Shown piece by piece: positions 60,971-64,000 of a DNA stretch of 64,000 nucleotides. The notes beneath the pieces are model-generated. The model worked only from the letters and a program-made list of their open reading frames with translations, ran no database searches and had not been told where the DNA came from. Numbering within the stretch: position 1 is the first letter of the stretch; the number at the start of each line of letters is the position of its first letter. Made by a program: the position numbers and the translations under genes. The stretch is taken from contig JADJYG010000005.1 in the NCBI GenBank assembly GCA_016719895.1, positions 248,001 to 312,000 on the forward strand, in the 5' to 3' direction. The DNA comes from Saprospirales bacterium. Its GTDB lineage: Bacteria > Bacteroidota > Bacteroidia > Chitinophagales > Saprospiraceae.

Positions 60971-63352
60971 CTACTTGAACTCCACTACACTCCCTTTTGC
61001 CATTTTAATTCGGTATAAAATGCGATTGCCTGTTATGGCACGGCGCTGATCGGGCGCCGCTAACATCCGGCTGCCATTTTTACATACTGGAACAAGCACA
61101 CTACCTGGGAGCTCCAGGTTCAGGATGCCCGCTTTTTCTGCGTGCACCCGTACAAATTGCAATCGCCCCTGCCGGATTTCGGCATCCACCAGGTAAGCGC
61201 CGGCCGCCCGGAATTGTTTGAAGCCGAGATCCAGCCACTCTGCCGGGATAGCCGGGAATACCGCGACCACGCCACCATGGCTCTGCAGCAGCATTTCCTG
61301 CAGGCCGGCGGCAAAAGCAAAATTACCCTCCAGCGTGAAGGGCCTGTAGCGCAGGCTGGAATACCCACGGCCAAGTTGGTCGCCATTTAAATGAAATGAA
61401 TTGGGCGATACAAATGCCGTTGCGAAAATGTGCAGGGCTTCCCTGGCCCCGTCCCCGTCGGAAACCTGTGCTCGCAGACAGGCCAGCCAGGCAAATGAAT
61501 ATCCGGTCCAACCGGATGTGCCCACCGAATCGAGCAATTCCAAGGATGATCGCATGATCTGCCATTCGGGTTTCTCTGGCGTTCGGTCAAACAAAGCCAG
61601 CGGATAAATTGGCAGGAGGTGTGAAAAATGCCGATGGCTCGCCCGGTAGGCCAGTCCCGGGGCAATTTTTAGGGGCGAAAACGGGTATTTATCCGGGTCT
61701 TCCACTGAAAACCCCGGGAGCTGACGCCCAATTGTTTTCCACCGTGCTGCTTCTTCGTTTTTCTCCAAAGCCGTCGCTACCTCCTGGGTCGCTTCAAAAA
61801 CAAAACGCGCCAGAGCAAGGTCGTATGTCGTCCAGGTGTTTGGAAACCATGCACTCATGCTATTGTCGAAAAATTCCGGCGAGGAAGATAGTGGTAGCAC
61901 CCGTACGCCAGCAGCATTCAGGCAGGTCAGTTGTTCGAGGTGTAAAGCCACCGCCTTCAGCCACGGCCAGGCATGCCGCTTCAGAAAACGGCGATCGCGG
62001 GAGAATTGCCATTGCAGATAAAAATGGTGTGCCAACCAGGCCGAGGTGGTCGGCGAACAGGCATATTGTATCCAGCCGCCCATTGGTTCGCCCGCGAGGG
62101 TTTCCACACCGGGAACACATAGTCCATTGGTCCCAAAATACTGCTGTGTGAAGCGCCGGTGCGCGCCGGTATTTCGCTCCAGATGCTGCAGGTACGCCAG
62201 GGCCAGATCGGAATGGTTGGCCGTATATGCCGGCCAATAACTCATCTGCGTGTTCAAGTCATGATGAAAATCGCCTTTCCAGGGCGGAAGCCGGCCATTA
62301 TCGGCAGTCCAGACCCCCTGCAGGCTGATCATAGGCGCACCGATGCGCGCCAGACAGCCGAATTTGTACATTTCCCGGTAATACTGCCGCTCCAAAAGGG
62401 TGTCTGGTATATAAACCGACGATCGGGCCCAATACCAGGCCCACCAGTTTTCGGCTTCGCGAAAAGATCTTTCAAACCCGCGTCGAAGTGCCCGCTGTAC
62501 CGTTTTGGAAGCCGTAGGCTGGCTTTTTTCACCTGGAAAGCGACTGGAAATACTCCAGACACCTTCCAATGCGCCGGTATTGACCCCATACGCAACTACA
62601 ACCTGGTATTCAAATCCACCCCATCCCGATTGATTGTACTCCAAGTAGTGCATCTGCCCGTTCCCTTGTTCTTCCACGCTGTACTCCCGGACGGTCCCTT
62701 GTTGATAACCTAACCGGGCAAGGTTGTCGCCTTCCACAGAACCGGCAGGGTCAGCCGAGCGGTTACCGGCATAAGCCGGCGGCAAAAGTCGCACTCGCGG
62801 TAACGGCCGGATAGGATTGTCCGGGCTTCCGGATTTCGGGTAATCCAACCGAAACCAACCTTCCTGCCGCTCCGGGTGGATAAAAAATTGCATCTGCAGC
62901 CCGTTATCCAAGATTACGGCAACCAGGCCGGTTCTAATATCCAGTGCTGCGGTTTTCGGTGTGCCGATTGGCAATTTATCGGATATTAAGGGGAATTCCA
63001 GGGCTGCCCCGGGTATTTTAGTCGGCCCGGGCTGCTGTTCGTATGGTGCATCGAAATACTGCTGTACAATGCCGTATTCCTTTTTTGTCACTTGTTCTGC
63101 CACCCATTTGTACGTAAACTCCGGGCGATCCAAACCCGGCATAGGGCGCAAATCCCACAAATCGGACCGGTCAAGCGCAAGGCGGATCGTTCCTTCCTTT
63201 GACCAGATGAGGGCGCCCAACCAGCCATTCCCAAGCGGGAAACCCTCGTCCCAGCGCGTGGGCAGATTGGAAAATACCAGGTTGTGTTCCGGGCGCGGTT
63301 GCGCTCCTGACAACGCAGGCCATACCAAGAAGCAGATAAGGATATGACGCAT
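60971..63352 (-). CDS. Glycoside hydrolase family 95-like enzyme
   Basis: The protein has 793 aa from ATG 63352 (signal peptide MRHILICFLVWPALSGAQ). The N-terminal domain contains RWDEGFPLGNGWLGALIW and RLALDRSDLWDLRP (about residues 33-70), typical of GH95/GH65-clan proteins. The (alpha/alpha)6 barrel has WKGDFHHDLNTQMSYWPAYTANHSD, a long helical stretch and GWTGYSFAWLACL. GH95 enzymes are alpha-L-fucosidases or alpha-L-galactosidases, but the exact sugar cannot be deduced and a related uncharacterised subgroup is possible. It starts 20 bp after the stop of the esterase-like gene upstream and is probably co-transcribed with it. Confidence 0.78.
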   Translation of the reverse strand: MRHILICFLVWPALSGAQPRPEHNLVFSNLPTRWDEGFPLGNGWLGALIWSKEGTIRLALDRSDLWDLRPMPGLDRPEFTYKWVAEQVTKKEYGIVQQYFDAPYEQQPGPTKIPGAALEFPLISDKLPIGTPKTAALDIRTGLVAVILDNGLQMQFFIHPERQEGWFRLDYPKSGSPDNPIRPLPRVRLLPPAYAGNRSADPAGSVEGDNLARLGYQQGTVREYSVEEQGNGQMHYLEYNQSGWGGFEYQVVVAYGVNTGALEGVWSISSRFPGEKSQPTASKTVQRALRRGFERSFREAENWWAWYWARSSVYIPDTLLERQYYREMYKFGCLARIGAPMISLQGVWTADNGRLPPWKGDFHHDLNTQMSYWPAYTANHSDLALAYLQHLERNTGAHRRFTQQYFGTNGLCVPGVETLAGEPMGGWIQYACSPTTSAWLAHHFYLQWQFSRDRRFLKRHAWPWLKAVALHLEQLTCLNAAGVRVLPLSSSPEFFDNSMSAWFPNTWTTYDLALARFVFEATQEVATALEKNEEAARWKTIGRQLPGFSVEDPDKYPFSPLKIAPGLAYRASHRHFSHLLPIYPLALFDRTPEKPEWQIMRSSLELLDSVGTSGWTGYSFAWLACLRAQVSDGDGAREALHIFATAFVSPNSFHLNGDQLGRGYSSLRYRPFTLEGNFAFAAGLQEMLLQSHGGVVAVFPAIPAEWLDLGFKQFRAAGAYLVDAEIRQGRLQFVRVHAEKAGILNLELPGSVLVPVCKNGSRMLAAPDQRRAITGNRILYRIKMAKGSVVEFK

Positions 63353-63372
63353 CAGCGTGGCGTTTGAAACGC

Positions 63373-64000
63373 TCATTTTAGTATTGGTAAAATGACTTGG
63401 GATTGAAATCCTGAGCTCCGATGTATATTTACGGTAATTGGAATAAAATCGGCATCCGATGCTTCATAAATATTTACATATTGCTGCGGGTTGCGGTCGG
63501 TCAGCGGAAACCAACTGCTTTGCACCTGAATCATGAGTCGGTGACCGGGTAAAAAACAATGCGCGACATCGGGTAGATCGAACCGGATATTGGCGGGTTC
63601 ACGCGCTTTGAAGGGCTCCGGTTTTTCCAGACTGTTGCGGTACCGGCCGCGGAATATTTCGCCCCGCACCAACATCTGATAGCCACCAAGCGGTACGCCA
63701 TTTTCTTCTCCGGAAAGGGTATCTGGAAACACATCGATTATTTTTACAACAAAGTCAGCGTCCAATCTCTGGTAAACGTCAATAAATCCATGTGCGTGCA
63801 GGCTCACGACCAGGTCCGCCGCTACGGAGCCAGCTACTCGCAGGGTATCTTGAAGGACCGGAGTCTGATAGACTACTACATCGGGCCGGCGGGCTGCGAA
63901 ACGTTGATCGTCCGTCATGTATTCCGATGTGCGACGCAAATGTATGTCTTCGGTATAGGGCACCGGCTTGGCGGGGTCGCTGATGTATGTGTCTGTCTCC
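63373..64000 (-). CDS. CocE/NonD-type alpha/beta hydrolase, C-terminal part (5' truncated by window edge)
   Basis: The frame is open to the last base, so the gene begins outside the window; the GTG at 63963 is internal. The 208 visible codons include DTYISDPAKPVPYTEDIHLRRTSEYMTDDQRFAARRPDVVVY, which belongs to CocE/NonD acyl esterases, and the following X-Pro dipeptidyl-peptidase C-terminal jelly-roll (VAGSVAADLVVSLHAHGFIDVYQRL). The catalytic alpha/beta domain is missing. These enzymes hydrolyse acyl or amide bonds such as beta-lactam side chains or amino-acid esters. The next gene on the strand starts 20 bp beyond its stop. Confidence 0.82.
   Translation of the reverse strand, partial: ETDTYISDPAKPVPYTEDIHLRRTSEYMTDDQRFAARRPDVVVYQTPVLQDTLRVAGSVAADLVVSLHAHGFIDVYQRLDADFVVKIIDVFPDTLSGEENGVPLGGYQMLVRGEIFRGRYRNSLEKPEPFKAREPANIRFDLPDVAHCFLPGHRLMIQVQSSWFPLTDRNPQQYVNIYEASDADFIPITVNIHRSSGFQSQVILPILK

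Overview
The window looks like a chromosomal segment of a G+C-rich (by eye) member of the Bacteroidota, most likely a Saprospiria- or Chitinophagia-like environmental lineage. The reasons are four secreted proteins with type IX secretion (T9SS) C-terminal signals, a GldD gliding lipoprotein, a PorT-like barrel, many lipoproteins, DUF4139, DUF5777, GWxTD and DUF3109 families, and repeated matches to the Bacteroidota promoter (TTG - about 20 nt - TAnnTTTG). Shine-Dalgarno sequences are rarely visible. The placement below phylum level is inference. No phage, plasmid, integrase or CRISPR was seen.

Layout. 1-9.1 kb: a truncated membrane glycosyltransferase, a YbjQ protein, a DUF4139 protein, a frameshifted phosphodiester glycosidase-like lipoprotein, a T9SS beta-propeller-like protein, an ECF sigma factor with its membrane partner, a His-rich lipoprotein and a small amidase-like protein. 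9.5-18.7 kb: a redox block with a three-gene 2-oxoacid oxidoreductase, in which gamma subunit, GltD-like flavoprotein and ferredoxin are one polypeptide, then a NamZ-like DUF1343 protein, a TerB-like protein, and a flavoprotein plus NapH/CcoG-like membrane Fe-S protein. 18.7-23.2 kb: a leader with a promoter and terminator-like hairpin, a surface protein and a T9SS metalloprotease. 23.2-30.4 kb: a haem-protein locus (DUF5777 barrel, frameshifted cytochrome-like lipoprotein, ethylbenzene-dehydrogenase-like protein), rpmH-rnpA, rhomboid, and two more haem proteins. 30.4-43.5 kb: M48 protease, tRNA-Met, GH18 chitinase, nuclease, gldD, yidD, nadE, cytochrome c, HerA-like ATPase, S41-like protein, tpiA, an XRE/ScfR-like regulator and a DUF3109 protein. 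43.5-52 kb: PorT-like barrel, an orphan lantibiotic-dehydratase-like protein, parB-parA, a UPF0173 hydrolase, a T9SS type B protein and a glycosyltransferase. 52-57 kb: lolD-like ABC ATPase, alkaline phosphatase, glmM, a 212-bp MITE-like inverted-repeat element with 8-bp flanking repeats, a heptamer tandem repeat abutting the start of a cysteine desulfurase. 57-64 kb: a leftward set of GWxTD protein, a periplasmic-binding-protein/pentameric ligand-gated ion channel fusion, a GH95-like glycosidase and a truncated CocE/NonD hydrolase.

The most unusual item is the lipoprotein-anchored binding-protein/ion-channel fusion at 58758-60899. Next are the fused NAD(P)-coupled 2-oxoacid oxidoreductase, the orphan LanB-like protein and the inverted-repeat element.
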